From contig CAWUKT010000009.1 in NCBI GenBank assembly GCA_963923035.1, positions 62,001 through 126,000 on the forward strand: 64,000 nucleotides of DNA. The letters are read 5' to 3'. The position numbers and the translations under genes are program-made. Source of the DNA: CAWUKT01 sp963923035. GTDB lineage: Bacteria > Bacteroidota > Bacteroidia > J057 > JADKCL01. A model generated the notes under the pieces. The model ran no database searches, was not told where the DNA came from, and saw nothing but the letters and a program-made list of their open reading frames with translations. Of this stretch, positions 19,486 to 26,961 are shown in pieces (the stretch's first letter is position 1; every line of letters starts with the position of its first letter).

Positions 19486-19603
19486 ACCAGCAATTTTTAA
19501 ATTTCAATGCAAATTTGCCAAAATTTCACGGGGTCGGGGGAAAAATCATATCAAGAAAAAGCGGACTGGACAATAGGACAATTATTGAGTCGTATGTTTA
19601 GGT

Positions 19604-20947
19604 GTGAAAAATCCAAGGATCCTGAACCTCAACGACCATTTTCTTCCCGGTGTTGCTTCCTTCATCTCATTGGCAGTCTTGTTGGTGCTGATGGTGGGAT
19701 GCAAAACGACCTCGGAGGTCAATATCGTCCATTCTGCCGCCGCGCAGCCCTCAAGTACTGCCTCCTGTTACGATCAGGAAACGGCCTTTGATGCCTGGCG
19801 AAACTTCGATTTGGATGCGGCCCGTTCCAAGCCTTCGGTCAACGATGGGGCCAATTGGGAGAGGATGCTGGATTATTTGGTGGCGGGAAAAGGAAAACGA
19901 CCGGGAGAAAAAGATACCCTGGGAACCCAGGAAGACGCACAAAAGCGGGATTGGAACGCATTGCAGCAGGCCGTGGCCTGGATGGAAAGCGATTACGCAA
20001 CCTTGGATTGGTGGGAGAACCGACCCGATGTTCCCGATCCCTCGGAAGCACAGGGCGCGAATTCCTTCCGCGGACTGAAAGCGCCCTTCCAATTGACATT
20101 TCCCGATACCGCATTTTCCCTGCCCCTCTACTTCAACAACGGCAACAACCCGCTCGTTGACGTTACCCTCAACGGCAAGTCCTTTCGGTTCTGGATCGAC
20201 ACCGGTGCCGGTGTAAACGTGATTTCTTCGAAGGTGGCCAGTCTGGCCGGAATCAACCCGCCAGAATCGAGCGGCATCCAAATGGGGACGGCCACCAAGC
20301 ATTCGGTGAATGGCCAAATGGCCACGGCCGATGAGTTGGCCCTGGGACCACTCAAGGCCCAAAATGTCCCCTTCATGATCCTGGACAAGCGGGACCTGAC
20401 GGTCCGGCTGTTGGGGATTCCTGTAGTGAGAATCGATGGAATCATCGGCTGGCCCTTCCTCAAGGAGCTGGACGTGGAGCTGGATACCCCCGGCCAAACC
20501 CTGACGGTGCGCAAGCCCCAGGTCGATCCAGTCGACCAGCCCAATCTATTTTGGTACTGGCAACCCATATTCCGAATTCCCACATCCAAAGGCTGCTTCC
20601 TCCACCTCAAGGTGGATACGGGCTCCTCAGCAACGTTTTTCTATCCCTCGGCCTATCCCAAGATGGGCCGGGAAGTGGAAAAAACCAGCCGACTTTTGCT
20701 GGGAGGCGCGGGAGGAAAGGAAATGATCAAGGTAGACCAACTGAGCGATTGCCAATTCTGGCTGGGCGGGGAGGAAGTCACTTTGAAGTACGCGGAAGGC
20801 CGCCAGGAAGCAGTCGAGCCGGGGGATTTCTTCGAGCTGGACGGGATTATTGGGCAGGATATTCTGAGTCTGGGCAGCCTGCGGCTGGATTTTGTGAACC
20901 GGAGGTTTGTCTTCGAGTTCGCGGACGAAGCCAACGAAAATCAATGA
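19604..20947 (+). CDS. lipoprotein with two retropepsin-like aspartyl protease lobes
   Basis: 447 residues from a GTG at 19604; no ATG start would keep the signal. Lipobox LMVGC puts the lipidated cysteine at C33. Two catalytic-type motifs are present: D199-T-G-A in FWIDTGAGVNVIS and D338-T-G-S in LKVDTGSSATFF. Each is followed about 80 residues later by a matching DGIIG flap-side segment (RIDGIIGWPFL; LDGIIGQDIL). The chain therefore contains an internal duplication that could form a pepsin-like active site within one molecule. The N-terminal third (35-160) is unrecognised. Periplasmic, membrane-anchored. Divergent from mutA. Confidence 0.8.
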   Translation: MKNPRILNLNDHFLPGVASFISLAVLLVLMVGCKTTSEVNIVHSAAAQPSSTASCYDQETAFDAWRNFDLDAARSKPSVNDGANWERMLDYLVAGKGKRPGEKDTLGTQEDAQKRDWNALQQAVAWMESDYATLDWWENRPDVPDPSEAQGANSFRGLKAPFQLTFPDTAFSLPLYFNNGNNPLVDVTLNGKSFRFWIDTGAGVNVISSKVASLAGINPPESSGIQMGTATKHSVNGQMATADELALGPLKAQNVPFMILDKRDLTVRLLGIPVVRIDGIIGWPFLKELDVELDTPGQTLTVRKPQVDPVDQPNLFWYWQPIFRIPTSKGCFLHLKVDTGSSATFFYPSAYPKMGREVEKTSRLLLGGAGGKEMIKVDQLSDCQFWLGGEEVTLKYAEGRQEAVEPGDFFELDGIIGQDILSLGSLRLDFVNRRFVFEFADEANENQ

Positions 20948-20983
20948 TCCACTATTGATCTTTATATAAGGTCAGGATAACCC

Positions 20984-21880
20984 CTACCGAATCTCCACTC
21001 CCCAAGTCTCCGAATACACTTCATTCGGCCGCAGCACCTGCAATCCAATCCCATTGTTATAGGTATTGGAGACGCCGGAGGTGGGCTCGATGGCGATGAG
21101 GTTGGGGTAGGGCGGGGTGAAAAACTGCATAAAGGGGTTCTCACAGGAGGTTTCCACGACGAGATGATAGTCCGGGGTATGCAGGTGGGCCTGGGAGGTA
21201 TTCAGGGCGTAGCAATCGTCCAGCTTGGCGGCGTCGAGGTCAAGGGAGATGGCCTCAAATCCTTCGATCAGTTGTTTGCCGATCCCGTCGGGGTCGATGT
21301 CCATGGTGCCCCGGGCCTGGAATTCCAGGCGGCTCTGGCTGAGGTCAGGACTGATGAAATAGGGGTGCCAGCCCACACAAAATGGAAAATTTGACGGGCC
21401 ATTGTTGGTGGCGGTGACGGTCACGCCGAGCCGTTCCTGACTGAGGCGGTAGGTCACCTGAAAGTCGAAGGGAAACGGAAAACCGGCTTGTTGCCCTTCA
21501 TATTGGTAGGCGAGGGTGACCTCGGCGTATGTATCGGTGGTGGCAGAGCTGACCACCCGAAAGGTCTCGTTCAGGACCAATCCGTGGAGAGCGGACTTGC
21601 CTTCCTCGGGGTCGATCGGCAGCCGGTATTCCTGGCCTTCAAAGGTATAACGGCCGTCTTGCAGGCGGTTGACGAAGGGAAAGAGCAGCGCAGAGGCTTT
21701 GGAAATGGAGTAGGGAAATTCAGGGTGGTCCTGGATCAGGTCCTGGCCCAGGAGCCTGAGTTCGGAGATGCGGGCTCCCATGGTGGTGGCGATCCGGGCG
21801 GTGGATTCTCCGGCCGGTCCTTGAAGGGATATGGTCGTAGGTTCGGCTTCGGAGGGGCTTAGATCGATGGTGAACGTCAT
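20984..21880 (-). CDS. aldose 1-epimerase family protein (galactose mutarotase-like)
   Basis: 298 residues. Conserved elements are FPFVNRLQDGRYTFEGQEYRLP, ALHGL (substrate His), CVGWHPYF (catalytic His) and IAIEPTSG (catalytic Glu), all in the order seen in GalM/YeaD-type epimerases. Interconverts alpha and beta anomers of aldoses. No signal peptide, so cytoplasmic. Single gene, convergent with the aspartyl-protease lipoprotein. Confidence 0.9.
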   Translation of the reverse strand: MTFTIDLSPSEAEPTTISLQGPAGESTARIATTMGARISELRLLGQDLIQDHPEFPYSISKASALLFPFVNRLQDGRYTFEGQEYRLPIDPEEGKSALHGLVLNETFRVVSSATTDTYAEVTLAYQYEGQQAGFPFPFDFQVTYRLSQERLGVTVTATNNGPSNFPFCVGWHPYFISPDLSQSRLEFQARGTMDIDPDGIGKQLIEGFEAISLDLDAAKLDDCYALNTSQAHLHTPDYHLVVETSCENPFMQFFTPPYPNLIAIEPTSGVSNTYNNGIGLQVLRPNEVYSETWGVEIR

Positions 21881-22149
21881 TCTGCAAGATCGTAAAAGTT
21901 TAGGCGATTGGGCGGGTTAAAATCAGATGTTGCTCTTTGGGGAAAATAGGGGATGGGAACAAGGTGGAATGTCCCTTTTTGATCATCTGAATCGTGTTAG
22001 GTAAAATTCGGGGATACTTGCGGTAGGTGTCGGAGGCGTCTGTGGAGCTCCCGCGTGAGCGGAGCGACTGCCGGAGGGACCGCCCGGCCCGGAGAGGGCC
22101 GGGACCGCCCATTCACTGCTTCCATTCGTGGGAATTCCTCCATCTCATG
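21881..22149. other. divergent intergenic region with GC-rich hairpin
   Basis: Between the epimerase start and the Fe-S protein promoter. Contains the strong GC hairpin at 22083-22103. Open frames crossing it are artefacts of the GC-rich segment and lack coding character. Confidence 0.5.
22083..22103. repeat. GC-only inverted repeat, 8-bp stem, 5-base loop
   Basis: CCCGGCCC and GGGCCGGG arms around GGAGA, with further partial pairing outside (GGACCG...). No T-run follows on either strand within a few bases, so it is not a normal intrinsic terminator. It sits about 70 bases upstream of the start of the A-type Fe-S protein and upstream of its TACCTTTG box. Confidence 0.7.
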
Positions 22150-22157
22150 TACCTTTG
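22150..22157 (+). promoter_or_regulatory. Bacteroidota -7 promoter box (TACCTTTG) for the A-type Fe-S gene
   Basis: Exact match to TAnnTTTG, 14 bases before the ATG at 22172. A TTCG at about 22124 could be a weak -33 element. It implies a very short leader with ribosome-binding site AAAGGA. Confidence 0.5.
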
Positions 22158-22171
22158 GAAAAAAGGAAATT

Positions 22172-22498
22172 ATGGCAGAACCTTTGACGATAACAGATGC
22201 AGCGGCAAACGCGATTCGAGAGGTGATGGCGACGCAGTCGGTTCCGGCGGATTATGCGCTGCGGGTCGGGATGCGGGGCGGTGGTTGTGGTGGCATGGGT
22301 TATATCCTGGGTTTTGATCAGAAAAAAGAGGCGGACCTGGAATATGAGGTGGCGGGGATGCGGGTGGTCATCGATCGGGCGCACAGCATGTATGTGTTGG
22401 GCATGGAGATCGACTGGCACGAGGACGCCGAGCAACGCGGTTTTGTCTTCAACAATCCGAGGGAGCGGGAAGCGGCCGAGGCGAAGTTGGATAAATGA
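22172..22498 (+). CDS. A-type iron-sulfur carrier-like protein (IscA/HesB family) with one cysteine
   Basis: 108 residues. The HesB fold is clear: ITDAAANAIREVM, ALRVGMRGGGCGGMGYILGFD with C39, GMRVVIDRAHSMYVLGMEIDW and GFVFNNP. The family's C-terminal C-G-C cluster is missing; after FVFNNP the chain reads REREAAEAKLDK and stops. Normal members use three cysteines to hold Fe-S clusters for delivery. The start follows AAAGGA, and an in-frame upstream extension to 22055 is rejected because it runs through the GC hairpin and promoter box. Confidence 0.85.
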   Translation: MAEPLTITDAAANAIREVMATQSVPADYALRVGMRGGGCGGMGYILGFDQKKEADLEYEVAGMRVVIDRAHSMYVLGMEIDWHEDAEQRGFVFNNPREREAAEAKLDK

Positions 22499-22683
22499 AT
22501 CCTACCCCAGAAATGAGTTTTGTTGGGGTGTGGGAAAGAGGATTGGATTAAGTAAAGGGAAGTATTAAATTCGGCATTGATTCAACACCCCTGCAGCTTT
22601 GGTAGAGGCTGCCTGGAACCTATCTGCTGAGTTTTGGTTTCCAGCCGGGGGCTATCCAACGGAAAAATAAACGCGCCCATAAT

Positions 22684-23391
22684 TTGAACCTTGTTCTGAC
22701 ATTCTTTCTCGGAGTTGTTACGAGCTACGTGGTGTCAATCCCGATTGGACCGGTGAACATGGCTGTTTTTCAGGCAGTTCTGAACCGGAACCGGTGGGCG
22801 GGGTACAGTATTGGTTTGGGGGCGATCCTGGCGGAGGCGATTTACTGCGGGATTCCGCTGTTTGGGATTGGGGGCTTGGACAAGGACCATGTGGTATTTG
22901 ACGTGATGTACATCGTGTTCATTCCGATTTTGTTTTTCCTGGGCGTGTTGACAATTCGCAATCGGAAGAAGGGAATTGAGGAAAAGCCGACGGACATCGA
23001 TTCGATGAATACGGAGAAGGTGAAGGTGGCGGTGCCGCGGCGGCGGGGATATCTCGGGATGATTGGGTACGGTTTCCTGTTGTGTGGGTCGAATCCGATG
23101 ACCTTTATCTTCTGGGTGCAAGCGACGATCTTCCTGCAAAAAGGGCAGTGGGTGAGCGATGACTTGCCGTCGATCATCTCCTTTTATATCGGTGTGCCCA
23201 TCGGAACCTTTATCCTGTACGCCTCCTTCGCCCAGCTGGCCCATTTCACCCGCCGACGCATCAACGATCTGCTGCGGATCCGCCTGAATCTCTTCGTGGG
23301 CTGGGTGTTTCTCTTCCTCTCGGTCTACCTCCTCCTGGTCTACCTCGAATCCAAAGCGATTTACGATTTTCCCATCATTTCTGAGGCTTAG
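22684..23391 (+). CDS. LysE/RhtB-type transporter
   Basis: 235 residues and about six transmembrane segments. The N-terminal signature GVVTSYVVSIPIGPVNMAVFQAVLNRNRWAGYSIGLGAILAEAIYC (P-I-G-P-V) and the central LCGSNPMTFIFW (N-P) are LysE superfamily hallmarks. A charged cytoplasmic loop (about 92-120) separates the halves. Likely exports an amino acid or small metabolite through the inner membrane. The start is a TTG at 22684; no ATG precedes the first helix. Confidence 0.88.
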   Translation: MNLVLTFFLGVVTSYVVSIPIGPVNMAVFQAVLNRNRWAGYSIGLGAILAEAIYCGIPLFGIGGLDKDHVVFDVMYIVFIPILFFLGVLTIRNRKKGIEEKPTDIDSMNTEKVKVAVPRRRGYLGMIGYGFLLCGSNPMTFIFWVQATIFLQKGQWVSDDLPSIISFYIGVPIGTFILYASFAQLAHFTRRRINDLLRIRLNLFVGWVFLFLSVYLLLVYLESKAIYDFPIISEA

Positions 23392-23507
23392 GACTTTATA
23401 AGTTCCTGGTTAGAGTTCCGATACTGGTCCGGACCGGCTTGGTAATGGTGTGGAAAAGGCGTAAACTATTCCTTCAAACATTAATTACCTTTCTAAATCA
23501 CTGTCGT

Positions 23508-23867
23508 ATGAAGCTGCGAAATCCTTTTGGAGGAGGCATCCTGTTGATGGCCGTCCTCTGCCTTGCATTCCTGTCGTCCCTCCAGGCGGCACAGCCCGAT
23601 GTTCCCACGGAAGAAGGGATCAGTATGGTGATCTCGGTGGACCCCGTAGAAGGCCTGGTGCTGGTGGAAGTGTCCATCGGCGATGGACTGGACCTGGACT
23701 GGGAATATCCGAGTTACCAGGTGAATGGCCCGGTTTCGGGCGGAGGGGGAGGCGTTTGGGACCTGCCGGGAGTCGTGGAAATCGATGTCACCGGATGGCC
23801 CAAGGGAACGTATGAATTGCTGCTCGACACGCCCCTGGGCGTGTTGACGGGGACTTTTGAGTTGTAG
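23508..23867 (+). CDS. small secreted hypothetical protein
   Basis: 119 residues from the ATG at 23508 (the frame opens at 23439). Signal peptide NPFGGGILLMAVLCLAFLSSLQAA. The mature part is acidic and ends in a strand pattern (EIDVTGWPKGTYELLLDTPLGVLTGTFEL) reminiscent of the last strands of T9SS-type sorting domains (W-x-x-G-x-Y-x-x-x-L), although much shorter than a normal cargo protein. Function unknown; exported to periplasm or outside. Confidence 0.7.
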   Translation: MKLRNPFGGGILLMAVLCLAFLSSLQAAQPDVPTEEGISMVISVDPVEGLVLVEVSIGDGLDLDWEYPSYQVNGPVSGGGGGVWDLPGVVEIDVTGWPKGTYELLLDTPLGVLTGTFEL

Positions 23868-23883
23868 AAAAAGAGTAAGCGCT

Positions 23884-23924
23884 GAAAAAAATGGCCCGAC
23901 TTGCGGAAAAGCTGCAAGTCGGGC
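23884..23924 (-). terminator. terminator of the T9SS protein gene, in a convergent gap
   Basis: 11-bp perfect stem GCCCGACTTGC / GCAAGTCGGGC followed on the minus strand by a run of seven T. It lies between two convergent genes. Confidence 0.85.
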
Positions 23925-23941
23925 ACTTCATTAGAGGTGGA

Positions 23942-25459
23942 TTATTGGACGGCGAGGCGGACGTTTTCGGAGCCGGCATGGTTGCCGAGCTTCACGAGGT
24001 ACAGGCCGCGCTCAAGTTGGGACACGTCAAATTCGGTGACGAGGTCGGTGGTGGCGCCTTCCAGGACCAGGCGGCCCTGGAGATCGTAGACTTGTACCTG
24101 AACCGGATCATCGATGTCGTTCAGGTAGACCTTGAAGATGTTCTGGGCGGGGTTGGGGGAGATTTTGAAATTGCTGATGTGCTCGGTGACATAATTGCCA
24201 TTGGACTGCTTGTTGGCGCCGCTGGTCAATCGGATGTCGTCGATGCGGGAAGTGATGGTATTGTTCTTTGACCGGTAGAGGCGGAACCAATTCAACGCGG
24301 AGAGATTGGGTGAGCCGCCGGTGGTTCCAGCGGAGGAGTAGGGGAGTTCCAGTTTGTTCCAACCGGTTTGGAGGCTACCGCGAGAGATGCCCCAGTGGTA
24401 TTCCTGGCTATCGGCCTGGCCAGCACTGCCCAGCTCGACCTGGTCGCTGGAATTCATGCGGGAAATGCTGGAAACATAGTACCAGAGTTCCAATTGGTTG
24501 GTTCCCGAGCCATCGATGGTGGAGCTGAAGGACTTGCGGAAGTCGTCGGTCCCCTGGCCGATTGACTTGATGCTGTGGCTGCCCTGCTGACGGGTTCCGC
24601 TGAGGACCAAGCTGTTGGCGCTGCTGTTGGTCCAGCCGCTGGTACTTTCGCAAAGGTCGACGATGACGTCACTGCCGCCGCCTCCGCCCCCGCCGCTGCC
24701 GGAGGGATTGATGGTGAAGTCGATGACGACATCGTTGTTGCCGCCGCCTGTACAGTTGATGCCCCGGATCCAGCGGTCATCGGTGCGGCTGCCATCGGTG
24801 CTTTCATAAGCCACCAGAATGCCGTCGTCGCCGTTTCGTTCGGCTTTTTCGATGATCATGGCGGTACGGGAATAGTCCGAGCGGGAGTAAACGCGTCCGA
24901 TGTGGGGATCGTCAAACACGCAGGACAGGAAGCGGACGCCATTGTTCGCCGTCGCGATTGAATTGAGGGAGCGGGCGGGGCCTCGGGTCTTGTTGCCACT
25001 GCACCCGCTGCCGCCTCCGCCCTGGGTATCCTTGGCGGAGAGGCTTTCCCGAATCGGATTGCTGTTGCTGACGCCCCGGAGGGTGATGACATAGACAAAG
25101 GCATTCTTGGAGCTGTTGAAATTGAGGACCTTGGTTTGGCCAGATTGGTAGACCCGGTAGCGGGCTTCCTGGTTGATGTCGGCGGGTCCACGTTTCTCGA
25201 TGAGGCTCCAACCCGAGGGCGGGGCGAGGTTGGTCGCGTCACTTTGGCCCAGGAAAAGGAAGGAGACGTCTCCCGGTTGGATATTGCTGGGTAAATCCAC
25301 TCTCAGGGAACCACTGCTGGACCGGTCGTCGTAGCCGTCGCCCACAATGGAAATCGATGAGCCTGAAATGGAAGTGGTCTGGGCGTGGATCGAAGGGGTT
25401 CCACAGAGAAAAAGCATCCCCCACAGGGTCAGGAATGTCAACTTGAGTTTCTGTTTCAT
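23942..25459 (-). CDS. secreted protein with T9SS C-terminal sorting domain
   Basis: 505 residues. Signal peptide LKLTFLTLWGMLFLCGTPSIHAQ. Residues about 27-250 form a beta-rich domain of unknown class; a seven-glycine linker leads to about 265-410, which resembles a carbohydrate-binding or laminin-G-like jelly-roll (WYYVSS, WNKLELPYSS, LNWFRLYRS, RIDDIRLTS). The last 75 residues (FKISPNPAQNIFKVYL...VYDLQGRLVL...LERGLYLVKL) are a type-A T9SS tail, so it is exported across the outer membrane and probably surface-attached. Ligand unknown. Confidence 0.88.
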   Translation of the reverse strand: MKQKLKLTFLTLWGMLFLCGTPSIHAQTTSISGSSISIVGDGYDDRSSSGSLRVDLPSNIQPGDVSFLFLGQSDATNLAPPSGWSLIEKRGPADINQEARYRVYQSGQTKVLNFNSSKNAFVYVITLRGVSNSNPIRESLSAKDTQGGGGSGCSGNKTRGPARSLNSIATANNGVRFLSCVFDDPHIGRVYSRSDYSRTAMIIEKAERNGDDGILVAYESTDGSRTDDRWIRGINCTGGGNNDVVIDFTINPSGSGGGGGGGSDVIVDLCESTSGWTNSSANSLVLSGTRQQGSHSIKSIGQGTDDFRKSFSSTIDGSGTNQLELWYYVSSISRMNSSDQVELGSAGQADSQEYHWGISRGSLQTGWNKLELPYSSAGTTGGSPNLSALNWFRLYRSKNNTITSRIDDIRLTSGANKQSNGNYVTEHISNFKISPNPAQNIFKVYLNDIDDPVQVQVYDLQGRLVLEGATTDLVTEFDVSQLERGLYLVKLGNHAGSENVRLAVQ

Positions 25460-25858
25460 GGTGAATAAGATTTAAGAGGCTTGATATTTGAATGCATCGT
25501 CCTTGTTTTCGGGAAACCAAAAATCTGGCGGTTCGGCGGCCAGTCACGTAGCTGGGAACTGGCCGGACAATACATCCGTTCCCGACTACCTATTTCCTGC
25601 TGTTGAAGCATAGCATAGGTGTCAGACAATGAGGCACGGTCCAAGGGCCCCCTTACGGGGCTAACAATCTTCGAATACCAAGAAAATGTGGGTCTCCCGA
25701 GCTTCGGGAACTGTTTTTACTATCGCCCAATAATGCCACAATAATTCCAAAGGGGCAAGATTTTGTTCCGAAGACAGGCTTTTTGTTCCGAAGTTCGGTG
25801 GGGATCGGTGGCTTGAAATGAAAGGGTGCCTGGGAGTAATGGGTTTGTTGCCGCTGGG
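25460..25858. other. intergenic region with two small hairpins
   Basis: 399 bases between the T9SS gene start and the ftsE stop. Hairpins at 25647-25661 (GCCCC/GGGGC) and 25695-25709 (TCCCGA/TCGGGA) are visible; the second is followed by five T on the plus strand, although no plus-strand gene precedes it. A short direct repeat TTGTTCCGAAG occurs twice near 25763-25795. No gene seen. Confidence 0.5.
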
Positions 25859-26554
25859 CTATTCAAATGACAGCTTGAGGTCGTGGAGCTCTCCGTCCCG
25901 GGCTTCGAGGGTCCGGGCGGGATAGCGGCGAATGAGGTCGTGCTCATGGGTCGCCATGATGATGGAGGTGCCGGCAAGGTGGATGCGGAACAGGACCTCC
26001 ATGATGCGGTCGGTGGCCTCGGGGTCCAGGTTGCCGGTGGGCTCGTCGGCGAGGAGGAGAATGGGTTCGTTGATGAGGGCACGGGCAATGGTGACGCGTT
26101 GTTGCTCGCCTCCGGAGAGCTGGTGCGGCATGGAATTGCCTTTGTCGGCCAGGCCGACTTGTTCCAGGAGCTCGATCGCCCGGGTCTTCATGGCTTTGCG
26201 GTCGCGCCAGCCGGTGGCCCGCATGGCGAGGCGGATATTGTCGAAGACATTCCGGTCGGGCAGCAGCTGAAAGTCCTGGAACACGATTCCGAGCTTGCGC
26301 CGGAGCTGGGGAACCTGCCGCTTTTTGATCTGGCCGATGTTGTAGTCGCCGACGACGACTTCGCCCGCGATGGGAGCGAGGTCAGCATAAATGAGCTTCA
26401 GGATCGAACTTTTTCCCGCCCCGGTCTTCCCAATCAGGTAGACGAATTCGCCCTGGAGCATATTGAAGTGGACCTTGTGGAGGACCACTTTGTCTCCATA
26501 ACCGGTGGAGACGTTGCGAAATTCGAGTACGTTTTGGGTATAGTCCTGGTTCAT
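25859..26554 (-). CDS. ftsE: ABC transporter ATPase, FtsE-like
   Basis: 231 residues. Walker A GKTGAGKSS, Q-loop FQDFQLLPDRNVFDNI (the PDRNVFDN segment is characteristic of FtsE), signature LSGGEQQR, Walker B ILLLADEP and switch ATHEH. In most bacteria FtsE pairs with FtsX to control peptidoglycan hydrolysis at the division site. No ftsX is adjacent; the gene instead overlaps the small upstream ORF by four bases (ATGA). LolD-like lipoprotein ATPases are the main alternative assignment. Confidence 0.87.
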   Translation of the reverse strand: MNQDYTQNVLEFRNVSTGYGDKVVLHKVHFNMLQGEFVYLIGKTGAGKSSILKLIYADLAPIAGEVVVGDYNIGQIKKRQVPQLRRKLGIVFQDFQLLPDRNVFDNIRLAMRATGWRDRKAMKTRAIELLEQVGLADKGNSMPHQLSGGEQQRVTIARALINEPILLLADEPTGNLDPEATDRIMEVLFRIHLAGTSIIMATHEHDLIRRYPARTLEARDGELHDLKLSFE

Positions 26555-26766
26555 AGTGGGGTTCGGATGATTTGGTGGGCCGGAGCCTCCAGAAGGATAG
26601 TACGGATGTCGGCCGGTGCGAGTTTACTGCCCGTGTCACGGGCCAGTTGGTCCACCTGCTCAGGCAGGTAAATGCCAATGAGGTCAAAGGCTTCGTTCCG
26701 GACCTGCCAACGGGTTGGCCGACCAGCGTTTGAGACCATTTTCAGGATGTAAAAGCGCTTGTTCAA
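26551..26766 (-). CDS. small hypothetical protein coupled to ftsE
   Basis: 71 residues from a TTG at 26766, or 62 from the ATG at 26739. Its TGA overlaps the ftsE ATG (26551-26554). The composition looks like a real small basic protein (KRFYILKMVSNAGRPTRWQVRNEAFDLIGIYLPEQVDQLARDTG). No signal or membrane segment. I do not recognise it. Confidence 0.55.
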   Translation of the reverse strand: MNKRFYILKMVSNAGRPTRWQVRNEAFDLIGIYLPEQVDQLARDTGSKLAPADIRTILLEAPAHQIIRTPL

Positions 26767-26893
26767 CTGCCTGTAAATTCAATCCTTAAACACGGTGGTT
26801 TGGTACTGTTGGCCGTAAATATAGGGCATTTTCGAAATCCATTCTCCCTCCCAAAATAAAATGAGATTATTTTCCGAATAAGAAAATTAGTTA

Positions 26894-26901
26894 TAACTTT
26901 G
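26894..26901 (+). promoter_or_regulatory. -7 promoter box (TAACTTTG) for the OmpA/TPR lipoprotein gene
   Basis: Exact TAnnTTTG match 60 bases before the start codon, within an AT-rich stretch. No strong TTTG -33 element at the usual spacing. The gene's codon bias suggests strong expression. Confidence 0.5.
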
Positions 26902-26961
26902 CTTGCTGTTTAAATACCGTATTACATTAAGAAAACCGCACATTTCGTAAAGAACTTTATC

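Noticed and set aside
22055..22171. N-terminal extension of the A-type Fe-S protein
   Set aside because: The extension translates the GC hairpin and the TACCTTTG box; the ATG at 22172 has an AAAGGA site and matches the family start.
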